64,000 nucleotides of DNA from Nocardioides sp. SYSU D00038 (GTDB lineage: Bacteria; Actinomycetota; Actinomycetes; Propionibacteriales; Nocardioidaceae), in the NCBI RefSeq assembly GCF_016924665.1, contig NZ_JAFFJT010000016.1, forward strand, positions 124,001 through 188,000, written 5' to 3'. The translations under genes and the position numbers were made by a program. The notes below the pieces were generated by a model, which was given only the letters and a program-made list of their open reading frames with translations, was not told the origin of the DNA and made no database searches. This document shows, one piece after another, positions 34,697 through 44,572 of this stretch. Within the stretch, counting starts at the first letter, position 1; the number at the start of each line of letters is the position of its first letter.

Positions 34697-35758
34697 CTAG
34701 ACGCTGCCGCAGGCGCGGTAGCTACGCGTGACCGTCTTGGTCACCGAGCCGCGCCGGCCGGGCGGGTCGACGACGAGCTTGACCTTGACGGTGTTGGTCC
34801 GCGTCGCGGGCAGCGGCAGCAGCACGGTGCGCCCCTTCTTCGGGTTCTTCACCGTCTTGCGCTTCTTGCCGTTGACCAGGAACGTCGCCTTCTCCACCTG
34901 CTTGGCCTTCCTGGTGAACGTCGCCGCCACCTTGCCGGTCGCACAGCTCACCGCGTCCCCGGGCTTGAGGAACTTCTTGCCCGACCCGAACGCTCTGCCG
35001 GTCGCCGACCCCGCCGGGCGCAGCTCGACGTGGACCCGGCCGGTGCCCTCACCCATCGCCTTCGCCGCCGCCTTGGCCCGGGCGCCGGCCCGGTCGAGGA
35101 AGCCGGAGCCGTTGCTGCTCCAGCCGATGTGCCCCTGGACCTCGTACTGACCGGGGGGCAGGAGCTGGCTGGAGGTGTGCTGGCCGCCGGAGCCGACGCC
35201 GCCCAGGATGTACCGGTCCTCGCCACCACCCTGCACGACCGCCGTGGTCTGCTTGTTGCCGGTGACGGTGGCCGTGAGCCAGGTCGGTCGGGTGAGGGTG
35301 AACTGCGCCCCGCCCTCGACGTTCGCCTGTGCGTTCACGTTGCACTCGCTCGGGTCCTTCTGCGGGGTGGCCGTGGCCCGTCCCGTCGCCCAGAGGTCGA
35401 GCTCGGACAGGTTGCCCTCGGTCACGACCATCCGCATCCGGCCGGTCACGCTGGCCGCGGCGTTGGTGACGTCGGCGGCGTCGCCCGTGCTGGTCACCAC
35501 CGAGGTGACGCTTCGCGAGCGGGTCACGGTGGCGCCGTTGGCCGGCTGCTCACCGCTGTCGTCGTCGCCGTTGTCGGTGCCCGTGCACTCCATGCTGTCC
35601 CAGTAGACGTGGGCGCCGACGCCGAACCCGGCGCTCGCGACCGGCGCCGCCTGGGCGGCCGGCGCGAGCGCGCTGAGCCCGGCGAGCGGCAGACCCACCA
35701 CGGCCAGGCCGGCGACGGCCGTGCGCAGCCGGGTGCGGTGCGTCCCCAGGCCGCTCAC
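34697..35758 (-). CDS. Secreted four-cysteine protein, array member 2
   Basis: 353 residues with signal peptide ending PAAQAAP. A first part contains MECTGT and a GRMRMVVTEGNLSELDL strand. A middle part has LTRPTWLTATVTGNKQT and LLPPGQYEVQGHIGWSS, and a C-terminal Ig-like domain runs from VSCATGKVAATFTRKAKQVE to SYRACGSV. Cysteines occur in ECTGT, SECNV, SCATGK and RACG. The GTG start at 35758 overlaps the stop of member 3 (GTGA). The C-terminal 250 bases are almost identical in DNA to members 3 and 4. Confidence 0.8.
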   Translation of the reverse strand: MSGLGTHRTRLRTAVAGLAVVGLPLAGLSALAPAAQAAPVASAGFGVGAHVYWDSMECTGTDNGDDDSGEQPANGATVTRSRSVTSVVTSTGDAADVTNAAASVTGRMRMVVTEGNLSELDLWATGRATATPQKDPSECNVNAQANVEGGAQFTLTRPTWLTATVTGNKQTTAVVQGGGEDRYILGGVGSGGQHTSSQLLPPGQYEVQGHIGWSSNGSGFLDRAGARAKAAAKAMGEGTGRVHVELRPAGSATGRAFGSGKKFLKPGDAVSCATGKVAATFTRKAKQVEKATFLVNGKKRKTVKNPKKGRTVLLPLPATRTNTVKVKLVVDPPGRRGSVTKTVTRSYRACGSV

Positions 35759-36840
35759 GCCTGACCACAACCCCGGTAGGAGCGGGTCACGGTCTTGGTG
35801 ACAGCGCCCCGCCGGCCGGGCGGGTCGACGACGAGCTTGACCTTGACGGTGTTGCTGCGCGTAGCCGGCAGCGGCAGCAGCACGGTGCGACCCTTCTTCG
35901 GGTTCTTCACCGTCTTGCGCTTCTTGCCGTTGACCAGGAACGTCGCCTTCTCCACCTGCTTGGCCTTCTTGGTGAACGTCGCCGCCACCTTGCCGGTCGC
36001 GCAGCTCACCGCGTCGCCGGGCTTGAGGTACTTCTTGCCCGAGCCGAACGCCTTGCCGGTCGCCGACCCCGCCGCACGCAGCTCGACGTGGACCCGGCCG
36101 GTGCCCTCACCCATCGCCTTCGCCGCCGCCAGCGCCTCGGCCCGCGCCGCGCCCCGAGCGGCGGCTGCCTGCTTGAGGTAGAAGCCGCTACCGTCGCTGC
36201 TCCAGCCGAAGTCGAGCGACAGGTAGTACTGCCCCGCCGGGAAGAGCTGGCTGGCGGTGCTCTGCCCGCCGGCGCCGATGGCGGCGACCATGAACGACTT
36301 CTGGTTGCCGCCCTGGACACCGACCGCGGTCTGCTTGTTGCCACTGACGGTGGCGACGACCCACGTCGGCCGGGTCAGGGTGAACTCCACCCCACCCTCG
36401 ATCTCGGCCTCGATCTCCGCGTCGCACTCCGACGGGTTCTTCTGCGGGGTGGCGGTGGCCCTGCCGGAGCCGGACAGCTCGACCTCGGAGAGGTTGCCAT
36501 CGGTCACGACCATGCGCATCCGGCCGGTGACGTTGGCCGTCAGGTTGGTGACGTCGGCCGCATCGCCGGTGCTGGTCACGGTCGAGGTGGTGCTCTGGGT
36601 GCGCGTCACCGGCACCCCGTTGGCGGGCTGCTCGTCGCCGTTGCCGTCGCCACCGTTGGTGGCGGTGCACTCGGCGTCGTTGTAGTCCACGTCGGTGCCG
36701 ACGCCGAACCCGGCGTTCTCGACCGGCGCCGCCTGGGCGGCCGGCGCGAGCGCGGTCAGCCCCGCGAGGGGCAGACCGGCCACGGCCAGGACGGCGACGG
36801 CCGTGCGCAGCCGGGTGCGGTGTGCTCGCAGGCCGATCAC
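35755..36840 (-). CDS. Secreted four-cysteine protein, array member 3
   Basis: 361 residues, closest to members 2 and 4. The signal peptide ends PAAQAAPVEN. Cysteines lie in AECTATNG, SECDAE, SCATGK and RGCGQA. The linker before the C-terminal domain carries an Ala/Arg-rich insertion (KQAAAARGAARAEALAAAKA) that may be helical and is shorter in member 2. GTG starts overlap stops at both ends (GTGA at 36837-36840 and 35755-35758), so members 4, 3 and 2 are translationally coupled. The C-terminal lysine-rich strand (FLVNGKKRKTVKNPKKGRTV) makes the protein basic. Confidence 0.8.
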   Translation of the reverse strand: MIGLRAHRTRLRTAVAVLAVAGLPLAGLTALAPAAQAAPVENAGFGVGTDVDYNDAECTATNGGDGNGDEQPANGVPVTRTQSTTSTVTSTGDAADVTNLTANVTGRMRMVVTDGNLSEVELSGSGRATATPQKNPSECDAEIEAEIEGGVEFTLTRPTWVVATVSGNKQTAVGVQGGNQKSFMVAAIGAGGQSTASQLFPAGQYYLSLDFGWSSDGSGFYLKQAAAARGAARAEALAAAKAMGEGTGRVHVELRAAGSATGKAFGSGKKYLKPGDAVSCATGKVAATFTKKAKQVEKATFLVNGKKRKTVKNPKKGRTVLLPLPATRSNTVKVKLVVDPPGRRGAVTKTVTRSYRGCGQA

Positions 36841-37925
36841 GCCTGACCACAGCCCCGGTAGGAGCGGGTCACGGTCTTGGTGACAGCGCCCCGCCGGCCG
36901 GGCGGGTCGACGACGAGCTTCACCTTGACGGTGTTGCTGCGCGTAGCCGGCAGCGGCAGCAGCACGGTGCGGCCCTTCTTCGGGTTGTTCACCGTCTTGC
37001 GCTTCTTGCCGTTGACCAGGAACGTCGCCTTCTCCACCTGCTTGGCCTTCTTGGTGAACGTCGCCGCCACCTTGCCGGTGGCACAGTTCACCGCGTCCCC
37101 GGGCTTGAGGTACTTCTTGCCCGAGCCGAACGCCTTGCCGGTCGCCGACCCCGCCGGGCGCAGCTCGACGTGGACCCGGCCGGTGCCCTCACCCATCGCC
37201 TTCGCCGCCGCCAGCGCCTCGGCCCGCGTCGCGCCCCGAGCAGCGGCCCCCTTCAGGATCGCGATGTTGCCGTCGCTGGTCCAGCCGATGGAGCCGTAGA
37301 GCTCGTACTTGCCCGCGGGCAGCAGCTGGGTCGACCGACCCTGACCACCGGAGCCGACCCCCGCGAGCAGGAACGTCTCCTCGTTGCCGCCCTGGACCAT
37401 GGCCGAGGTCTGCTTGTTGCCGGTCACGGTGGCGGTGATCCACGTCGGCCGGGTGAGCGTGAACTCCGCCCCGCCCTCGAGGCTGGCGCGCGCGTCGACG
37501 TCGCACTCCGAGGGGTCCTTCTGCGGGTCGGTGGCGGCCCTGCCCGTGGCCCACAGGTCGAGCTCGGACAGGTTGCCCGCCGTCACGACCATCCGCATCC
37601 GGCCGGTGACGTTGGCCGTGACGTTGGTGACGTCGGCGGCGTCGCCGGTGCTGGTCACCACCGAGGTGGTGCTCTGCGAGCGGGTCACGGTGACGCCGTT
37701 GGCCGGCTGGTCGTCGCCGTCGAAGTCACCGCTGTCGGTGCCGGTGCACTCGTTGGTGTCCCAGTAGACATCGGTGCCGACGCCGAACCCGGCGTCCTCG
37801 ACCGGAGCCGCCTGCGCGGCCGGTGCGATCGCGGTCAACCCGGCGAGGGGCAGTGCCAGCAGGGTCAGCCCGGCGAGGACGGCCCGGGGCCGTCGGTGGA
37901 GAGGTGCGTTCACGTTGGTGCTCAT
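36837..37925 (-). CDS. Secreted four-cysteine protein, array member 4
   Basis: 362 residues starting at an ATG (MSTNVNAPLHRRPRAVLAGL) with a signal peptide ending PAAQAAPVED. Cysteines are in NECTGTD, SECDVD, NCATGK and RGCGQA. The final 85 residues equal those of member 3 except for two positions (NCATGK, TVNNPKKG). It is first of the coupled trio and lies 45 bases after member 5. No catalytic motif is visible; the fold looks all-beta with a helical linker around residue 235. Confidence 0.8.
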   Translation of the reverse strand: MSTNVNAPLHRRPRAVLAGLTLLALPLAGLTAIAPAAQAAPVEDAGFGVGTDVYWDTNECTGTDSGDFDGDDQPANGVTVTRSQSTTSVVTSTGDAADVTNVTANVTGRMRMVVTAGNLSELDLWATGRAATDPQKDPSECDVDARASLEGGAEFTLTRPTWITATVTGNKQTSAMVQGGNEETFLLAGVGSGGQGRSTQLLPAGKYELYGSIGWTSDGNIAILKGAAARGATRAEALAAAKAMGEGTGRVHVELRPAGSATGKAFGSGKKYLKPGDAVNCATGKVAATFTKKAKQVEKATFLVNGKKRKTVNNPKKGRTVLLPLPATRSNTVKVKLVVDPPGRRGAVTKTVTRSYRGCGQA

Positions 37926-37970
37926 CTCTGGTGGTGGGTGTGGGTGGGAGAGGGATCCGTGGGGTGCGGC

Positions 37971-39038
37971 TCAGGCGCGACAGGCCTCGTAGGAGCGGGT
38001 CACGGTCTTGGTGACCGCGCGGCGGCGGCCGGGCGGGTCGACGACGAGCCTGACCGTGACGGTGCTGGGGCGGGTCGCCGGGACCGGCAGGAGCACGGTG
38101 CGACCCTGCTTCGGCTTGTTCACCGTCTTGCGCTTCTTGCCGTTGACCAGGAACGTCGCCTTCTCGACCTGCTTGGCCTTCTTGGTGAACCTGGCCGCGA
38201 CCTTGCCGGTGGCACAGCTCGCGGCGTCGCCGGGCTTGAGGTACTTCTTCCCGGAGCCGGTCGCACCGCCGGTGGCAGCGCCGGCCTCGGTGAGCACGGC
38301 GTGGATCCGGCCCGAGCCGGCGACGTCGGCGCGCTTGCGGGCGGCCCCGCTCGACCCCTTGACCCACAGCATGCCGCCCTCGTGGGTCGACCAGCCGATC
38401 TCGCCACCGATGCCGTAGAGACCGGGAGCGAGGTAGCGGCGGATGGTGGCCCGGCCGCCGCCGTCGTCGAACCCTGCGCTGGAGCTGTCGATGCCGGCGC
38501 CGCCGACGCCGAAGTAGACGGACGTGTCCTTGGTGCCGGTGAGCGTGACGGTGAGCCAGGCCGGGCGGACCAGCGTGAACTGGAGACCGCCACCGACCTC
38601 GACGTTGCCGCTGGCCGAGCACTCGGACACGGCCGGTACGACGGCGCGGGCGCGACCGGATCCGCGGATGTCGAGCTCGGCGAGCTGGCCGCCGCGCAGC
38701 CGTGCCGAGGCCTGCCCGCTCGCGCTCGTGGTCACGGTCGACGTGTCGGCGGGGTCGCCGGTGCTGGTGACGCTGCGCACGCTGGAGCCGGAGACCTTCA
38801 CGACCTGGCCGGTGCCGGGCAGCACCGTCCAGCCGCTGGGCGGCGACCCGGACGGGGTGCACTCGTTGCCGTCGTAGCCCAAGCCGCCGTCCACCTCGAT
38901 CCCGGCGTCCTCGATCGGGGCCGCCTGCGCCGGTGGCGCCACCGCCGCGAGGCCGCCCAGGGCCAGGGCGGCGAGTGCGGTCCCGACCAGGACGGTCCGG
39001 GCGGGACGGGCTGCGTGGGGGGTGCGGAGCGCTGTCAT
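37971..39038 (-). CDS. Secreted four-cysteine protein, array member 5
   Basis: 355 residues with signal peptide ending PPAQAAPIED. Cysteines lie in NECTPSG, SECSAS, SCATGK and YEACRA. The middle region (FTLVRPAWLTVTLTGTKDTS, RYLAPGLYGIGGEIGWSTHE) is diverged from members 2-4, while the C-terminal domain (FTKKAKQVEKATFLVNGKKR) is nearly the same as theirs. This contrast suggests gene conversion of the 3' ends. The ATG at 39038 is the only start that keeps a normal signal peptide. Confidence 0.8.
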   Translation of the reverse strand: MTALRTPHAARPARTVLVGTALAALALGGLAAVAPPAQAAPIEDAGIEVDGGLGYDGNECTPSGSPPSGWTVLPGTGQVVKVSGSSVRSVTSTGDPADTSTVTTSASGQASARLRGGQLAELDIRGSGRARAVVPAVSECSASGNVEVGGGLQFTLVRPAWLTVTLTGTKDTSVYFGVGGAGIDSSSAGFDDGGGRATIRRYLAPGLYGIGGEIGWSTHEGGMLWVKGSSGAARKRADVAGSGRIHAVLTEAGAATGGATGSGKKYLKPGDAASCATGKVAARFTKKAKQVEKATFLVNGKKRKTVNKPKQGRTVLLPVPATRPSTVTVRLVVDPPGRRRAVTKTVTRSYEACRA

Positions 39039-39075
39039 GACGGGTCCCGTCTGGTCGTGGGGTGGGTGCGGCCGG

Positions 39076-40161
39076 TCACGCCGGTCGGCACGGCTCGTAG
39101 GAGCGGCGGACGGTCTTGGTGACCCGGGAGCGTCGGCCGGGCGGGTCGACCACGACCTCCACCTTGACCGTGGTCGGGCGGGTCGCCGGCAGACCAGGCA
39201 CCAGCACGGTCCTGCCCCGACGGGGGTCGCGGACCGTCTTGCGAACCTTGCCGTTGACCCGGAAGGTCGCCTTGACGACCTGGCCGGCGCGCCGGGTGAA
39301 CGTCGCCCCGAGTCGCCCGGTGGCGCAGGTGCCCGCGTCGGCGAGGCGGACGAACCGCTTCCCCGACCCGGTCGCGGCCCCCGTCGCTGCGCCCGCGCCG
39401 AGCACCCGGAGCCGGATGCTCCCCGAGCCGGCGGCCGACTCGGTGACGGCCTTGCGGGCGTTCCCGCGAGCGCTCCGGATGGCGAACGGCCCGCCCGTGC
39501 TCCACCCGATGCCGGCGAAGACCTGGTAGGTGCCGGCCGGCAGGTAGCGCCGCAGGGTCCGCTCGCCGCCGCCGCTACCGCCGACGCCGAAGCTGTCGCC
39601 CGGGGCGCCGCCCTCGACGTAGGCGTTGGTCTCGGAGGTGCCGGCCATGGAGACCTGCACCCACGACGGCCGGACGAGGACGAACTCGAACCTGGCGTTG
39701 ATCCCGGTGTAGCCCCCGGCGTCGCAGGCTGTGCCGTCGGTCTTCTCGGCGACGGCCCGGCCGCTCGCGCGCATCGCCAGCTCGGCGAGCTGGCCACCGG
39801 CCACGCGCACCGAGGCCTGACCGGAGACGCCGAGACGCACGGTGCTCTTGTCCGCGGGCACGCTGTCGTTGGTGATCGTGGAGGTACTGGCGGCCGACCG
39901 GGAGAGCGGCTTGCCGTTCGCGGGCAGGGACACCGCGCTGTCGAGAGGGTCGTCGCCGGTCAGCGAGCAGTCGTCCTGGTCGCGGTAGACCGCGGCCTCG
40001 AGCTCGAGCTCGGCGTCGCTGACCGGGGCCGCCTGGCGCGCCGCGACGCCGGGGGCCGCCTCGGCCGGGAGCCCCACGGCGCTCAGGCCGGCGAGCGGCA
40101 CTGCGACCAGGGCGAGCGCGGCGGCCAGGGAGCGGCCGCGGCGCGCAGGATGGATCGTCAT
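39076..40161 (-). CDS. Secreted four-cysteine protein, array member 6 (first gene of the unit)
   Basis: 361 residues. The signal peptide MTIHPARRGRSLAAALALVA ends near PAEAAPG. Cysteines lie in DDCSLTG, TACDAGG, TCATGR and YEPCRPA. It keeps the array layout (FEFVLVRPSWVQVSMAGTSE, RYLPAGTYQVFAGIGWSTGG, RVNGKVRKTVRDPRRGRTVL) with Arg replacing many of the Lys of members 2-5. GAAGG lies 7 bases before the ATG. The upstream gap of about 200 bases carries the shared palindrome and should contain the promoter for members 6 to 2. Confidence 0.8.
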   Translation of the reverse strand: MTIHPARRGRSLAAALALVAVPLAGLSAVGLPAEAAPGVAARQAAPVSDAELELEAAVYRDQDDCSLTGDDPLDSAVSLPANGKPLSRSAASTSTITNDSVPADKSTVRLGVSGQASVRVAGGQLAELAMRASGRAVAEKTDGTACDAGGYTGINARFEFVLVRPSWVQVSMAGTSETNAYVEGGAPGDSFGVGGSGGGERTLRRYLPAGTYQVFAGIGWSTGGPFAIRSARGNARKAVTESAAGSGSIRLRVLGAGAATGAATGSGKRFVRLADAGTCATGRLGATFTRRAGQVVKATFRVNGKVRKTVRDPRRGRTVLVPGLPATRPTTVKVEVVVDPPGRRSRVTKTVRRSYEPCRPA

Positions 40162-40274
40162 CGGTCTGCCTTCGGTGTCGGGGACGAAGCAGGCGAGGGC
40201 GCGCGCTCGGGCCGGACCGTGGCACGGTCGGCGCGACGCCGTCCTCCGGGACACGGTAGGTACGGCGGGTCCTA

Positions 40275-40306
40275 GGTGTCAGTGGCCCTGCTGGGCCATT
40301 GACACC
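40275..40306. promoter_or_regulatory. Palindrome upstream of array member 6
   Basis: GGTGTCAGTGGCCC-tgct-GGGCCATTGACACC, 14-base arms with a single mismatch. It matches the palindrome at 34625-34655 in sequence and orientation. Lying 114 bases before the start codon it may be a regulator site or the terminator of a transcript from the right; the recurrence upstream of member 1 favours regulation. Confidence 0.6.
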
Positions 40307-40360
40307 CGGGCTCGGACGAGGCATGTCCCGACGACTCCGGTGGCCAGGCCCCGCGACGTC

Positions 40361-41305
<945 letters not shown>

Positions 41306-41341
41306 GCCGCCCAGCGTAGGTGGCGGGCCTAGGTTGGGGGC

Positions 41342-42277
41342 GTGCGTACGCCGCTCCCCCGCCCCCCGCTGGCCGGGCTGCTGGCGGTGCTGGCGGTGCT
41401 GGCGGTCCTGTCGATGCTGGCCGGCTGTGGCGGCGGCGAGGAGCCGACCGCGACCCCGTCCGCCGCACCCTCGTCCTCGGGGCGACCGGCGCCCCCGGCG
41501 ACCCCGACGACCTCCACGACCCCAGCGGCGCCGGCCACTCCGGCACCTGCCGACCCGGGGACGGTGCCGCCACCCTGGCTCGGCACCCGGGTGCTGCCCG
41601 TGCGCGCCGACGGCTCGGTCGCCCCGCAGGAGACCCCGCCCGAGCTGCGGCACCGGCGATTCACGCTGCCCGACCGGTTGCCGCCGCTGCCCGGCACCGG
41701 CTTCGCCGCGCGGATCGCCTCCCCGGCACCCGCCGACGTGATCGCCCGCTCGACCTGGGAACCAGGCTGCCCGGTCGACCGCGCCGAGCTGGCCTGGGTG
41801 CGGCTGACCTTCCGCGGCTTCGACGGCGCCCGCCACACCGGAGAGCTGCTGGTGCACGCCACGGCGGCCGAGCCGCTGGTCACGGCGTTCCGCGGACTGT
41901 GGCGGGCGCGCTTCCCGATCGAGGAGATGCGGATCACCGCGCGTCCCGAGCTCGACCTGGCGCCCACCGGCGACGGCAACAACACCACGGCGTTCGTGTG
42001 CCGAGCGGTGCGCGGCGGCACGTCGTACTCCCAGCACGCCTACGGCCTGGCCGTCGACGTCAACCCGTTCCAGAACCCCTACGAGAAGGGCACCGGCGCC
42101 GACCGGGTGGTGCTGCCCGAGCTGGCCACGTCGTACCTCGACCGCGGCGACGTGCGCCCCGGCATGCTGCTGGCCGACGGCCCGGCGGTGCGCGCCTTCG
42201 GCGCGATCGGCTGGGGCTGGGGCGGGTCGTGGCGCAGCCTCAAGGACTACCAGCACCTCAGCGCGAACGGGACCTGA
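41342..42277 (+). CDS. M15-family D-Ala-D-Ala carboxypeptidase-like lipoprotein
   Basis: 311 residues: signal peptide with lipobox LAGC, a Pro/Thr/Ala-rich linker to about residue 75, then an M15 peptidase domain with SQHAYGLAVDVNPFQNP (zinc His and Asp of the SxHxxGxAxD motif) and GGSWRSLKDYQHL (third zinc His). It should act on cell-wall peptides outside the membrane. The GTG start has TAGGTT (41330-41335) 6 bases upstream. A GH3 gene follows 27 bases later, suggesting a cell-wall turnover pair. Confidence 0.88.
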   Translation: MRTPLPRPPLAGLLAVLAVLAVLSMLAGCGGGEEPTATPSAAPSSSGRPAPPATPTTSTTPAAPATPAPADPGTVPPPWLGTRVLPVRADGSVAPQETPPELRHRRFTLPDRLPPLPGTGFAARIASPAPADVIARSTWEPGCPVDRAELAWVRLTFRGFDGARHTGELLVHATAAEPLVTAFRGLWRARFPIEEMRITARPELDLAPTGDGNNTTAFVCRAVRGGTSYSQHAYGLAVDVNPFQNPYEKGTGADRVVLPELATSYLDRGDVRPGMLLADGPAVRAFGAIGWGWGGSWRSLKDYQHLSANGT

Positions 42278-42304
42278 CGGCCCGGCCGTGGCACCCTGTT
42301 CGCC

Positions 42305-43534
42305 GTGCCCGCCCCCTCCCGCCACCCGCGCCTCGGCGTCGGCCTCGCGACCGCCCTGCTCGGCCTCGCGACCGCCGTCGCGCTGACCGCGTGCACGGGG
42401 ACGCCCGAGCAGCAGGGGGTCGACGGGAGCGTCGAGGCCGGCGCCCCGGCCGGGGTCGAGGCACCCGCCGGGCAGGACGGCGAGGCGGCGGACGAGGCGC
42501 GGACCCCCGCCGAGCGGGCCTACGCCCGGATGACGCCGGAGGAGCGGGTCGGCCAGCTGTTCATGTTCGGCGTCGCCTCCACCGGCCCCACCGAGGTGCA
42601 GCTGCTGCAGCTCCAGGCGTTCGGCGGCGGCAACGCCTTCCTGCGCGGGCCGAGCGAGCTCGGCGTCGAGGCGATGGCGGAGCTGACCGCGGAGGTCGAC
42701 GACGACGCGACGTTCGCCGGCGTCCGGCCGTTCATCTCCGCCGACCAGGAGGGCGGCAACGCCCAGGCCCTGGAGGGCCCCGGGTTCAGCCAGATGCCGA
42801 CCGCGCTCGAGCAGGCAGACCTCGGCCGCAGCGGGCTGAAGCGGGCGGCGCGCGGCTGGGCGCGCGAGCTGCTCGACGCCGGGGTCAACCTCAACCTCGC
42901 GCCGGTGGCCGACGTGGTGCCGCCCGACGTCGGCACCGCCAACGAGCCGATCGGCTTCTTCCACCGGCAGTACGGCGGCACCCCCGACGAGGTCGACCCG
43001 GCGATCGGGGCCTACGTGCGCGGCATGCAGTCGGTGGGGGTCGCGGCCGCGGTCAAGCACTTCCCGGGGCTGGGTCGGGCCACCGGCAACACCGACTCCG
43101 ACCCCACGGCCACCGACCCGACCACCCGTCGCGACCCGTTGCTCGCGCCGTTCCGCAAGGGGATCAAGGCGGGCACCGACTTCGTGATGGTCTCCTCGGC
43201 CCACCACCCGGCCATCGACCCCGAGGCCCGCGCCTGCTTCTCGCCGGTGGTGATGCGGACGATGCTGCGCGAGGAGCTCGGCTTCGGGGGCGTGATCATC
43301 TCCGACAGCTTCGGCTCGGCCAGCGTGGCCGACGTCCGGCCGGGCGAGCGGGCGATCCGGTTCCTCGAGGCCGGCGGCACCATGGTGCTCGACACCAACT
43401 CCTACGACCTCGAGCCGATGTCGCGCGCGGTGCTCGCCCGCGCCGAGGCCGACCCGGCCTTCGCCGAGCTGGTGCGCGACAACGTGATGCTGGTGCTCGA
43501 GACCAAGGCGCGCTACGGGCTCGTCGGCGACTGA
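42305..43534 (+). CDS. Glycoside hydrolase family 3 lipoprotein, NagZ-like
   Basis: The 409-residue protein begins with a signal peptide and probable lipobox (AVALTACTG), then a GH3 N-terminal barrel: FISADQEGGNAQALEGPGFS, LNLAPVADVV, AAVKHFPGLGRATGNTDSDP and GVIISDSFGSA, whose Asp is the likely nucleophile. The length fits single-domain beta-N-acetylhexosaminidases of the NagZ type, which remove GlcNAc from muropeptides. NagZ itself is often cytoplasmic; the lipid anchor here points to work in the envelope. The GTG start lies 27 bases after the M15 gene. Confidence 0.87.
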   Translation: MPAPSRHPRLGVGLATALLGLATAVALTACTGTPEQQGVDGSVEAGAPAGVEAPAGQDGEAADEARTPAERAYARMTPEERVGQLFMFGVASTGPTEVQLLQLQAFGGGNAFLRGPSELGVEAMAELTAEVDDDATFAGVRPFISADQEGGNAQALEGPGFSQMPTALEQADLGRSGLKRAARGWARELLDAGVNLNLAPVADVVPPDVGTANEPIGFFHRQYGGTPDEVDPAIGAYVRGMQSVGVAAAVKHFPGLGRATGNTDSDPTATDPTTRRDPLLAPFRKGIKAGTDFVMVSSAHHPAIDPEARACFSPVVMRTMLREELGFGGVIISDSFGSASVADVRPGERAIRFLEAGGTMVLDTNSYDLEPMSRAVLARAEADPAFAELVRDNVMLVLETKARYGLVGD

Positions 43535-43543
43535 ACCGCGGTC

Positions 43544-44539
43544 CTACGGGTCCGACCGGGCCGATCGGGCCAGCCCCGCGACGTACTCGAGCTTGTCGAG
43601 CACCGGCCCGGGGATGACGAACGGGTAGAGGTCGTCCTTGCCCATGCTCCGGTTGACCATGTTGAGCGCGACCGTGAGCGGCGCCCACACCCCGGTGACC
43701 AGGTCGCGGACGCTGCTGAACGCCGACGGCGGCGCCAGCGCCAGGCCGTACTCCGAGGCGGTCTCGATCGTGTCGGTGATGTGCAGGTGGTGGGCCCAGG
43801 TCTCGGCGAAGTCCTCGAACGGGTGCATGGTCGCGTAGCTGCTGATGAACTCCTCCTGCCAGCCCTCGGGCGGACCGTCGGCGTAGTGCCGGTCGAGGGC
43901 CGCCTGGTAGTCGGCGGTCTCGTCGCCGAACAGCGCGCGGCAGCGCTCGACCTCGTCGCCGCGGACCAGCTGCCACTCGTAGTAGTGGCCCACCTCGTGG
44001 CGCAGGTGACCCAGCAGGGTGCGGTAGGGCTCGGCCAGGGTGGCGCGGACGTGCTCGCGGTGGGCGTCGTCGCCCTCGGCGAGGTCGATGGTGACCACGC
44101 CGTCCTGGTGGCCGGTGGTCACCGGCCCGTGGGTGCTGGAGAGCAGGTCGAAGGCGAGGCCCTCGTGGGGGTCGGCCTGCTTGCCCGTGGTCGGGAGGCC
44201 GAGGGTGTCGAGCTCGACCAGGAGGTGCCGCTTGGCCCGCTCGGCCGCGGGCAGCCGGGCCAGGCCCTCGGCGTCGTCGTCGGCCGGCCGGGTGCGGGTG
44301 AGGTCGCACGCCGAGCACTGGCCGCCCGCCTCGGGGGCCAGCCAGGTGCAGCCGGTCAGCGCCAGGTTGCGGCACACGTGCCAGGTACGGCCGGCCTGGT
44401 CGCGGTAGCGGCCGCGGTCGTCGACCGGCACGATCGCACGCTCGTCGCGCGCGTAGCCCAGCGCGGTGCCGCAGGCGACGCACACCGAGTTCTCGAAGTG
44501 GAGCGGGTTGTCGCACACCCGGCAGCGGTAGGCCTTCAC
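43544..44539 (-). CDS. Zinc-binding metallopeptidase family protein (Peptidase_Mx type)
   Basis: 331 residues with two N-terminal zinc knuckles (CRVCDNPLHFENSVCVACG, and a second set including CNL-type and QCSACD cysteines) and an HEVGH metalloprotease motif in LRHEVGHYYEW near residue 180. Later SYATMHPFEDFAETWAHHLH supplies the third ligand region. This matches a widespread uncharacterised family of putative zinc peptidases. It ends 9 bases from the convergent GH3 gene. ATG 44539 is the natural start before the first knuckle. Confidence 0.85.
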   Translation of the reverse strand: MKAYRCRVCDNPLHFENSVCVACGTALGYARDERAIVPVDDRGRYRDQAGRTWHVCRNLALTGCTWLAPEAGGQCSACDLTRTRPADDDAEGLARLPAAERAKRHLLVELDTLGLPTTGKQADPHEGLAFDLLSSTHGPVTTGHQDGVVTIDLAEGDDAHREHVRATLAEPYRTLLGHLRHEVGHYYEWQLVRGDEVERCRALFGDETADYQAALDRHYADGPPEGWQEEFISSYATMHPFEDFAETWAHHLHITDTIETASEYGLALAPPSAFSSVRDLVTGVWAPLTVALNMVNRSMGKDDLYPFVIPGPVLDKLEYVAGLARSARSDP

Positions 44540-44572
44540 GCCCCCATCCTCACCGCCCGCACCTGAGGCGGC

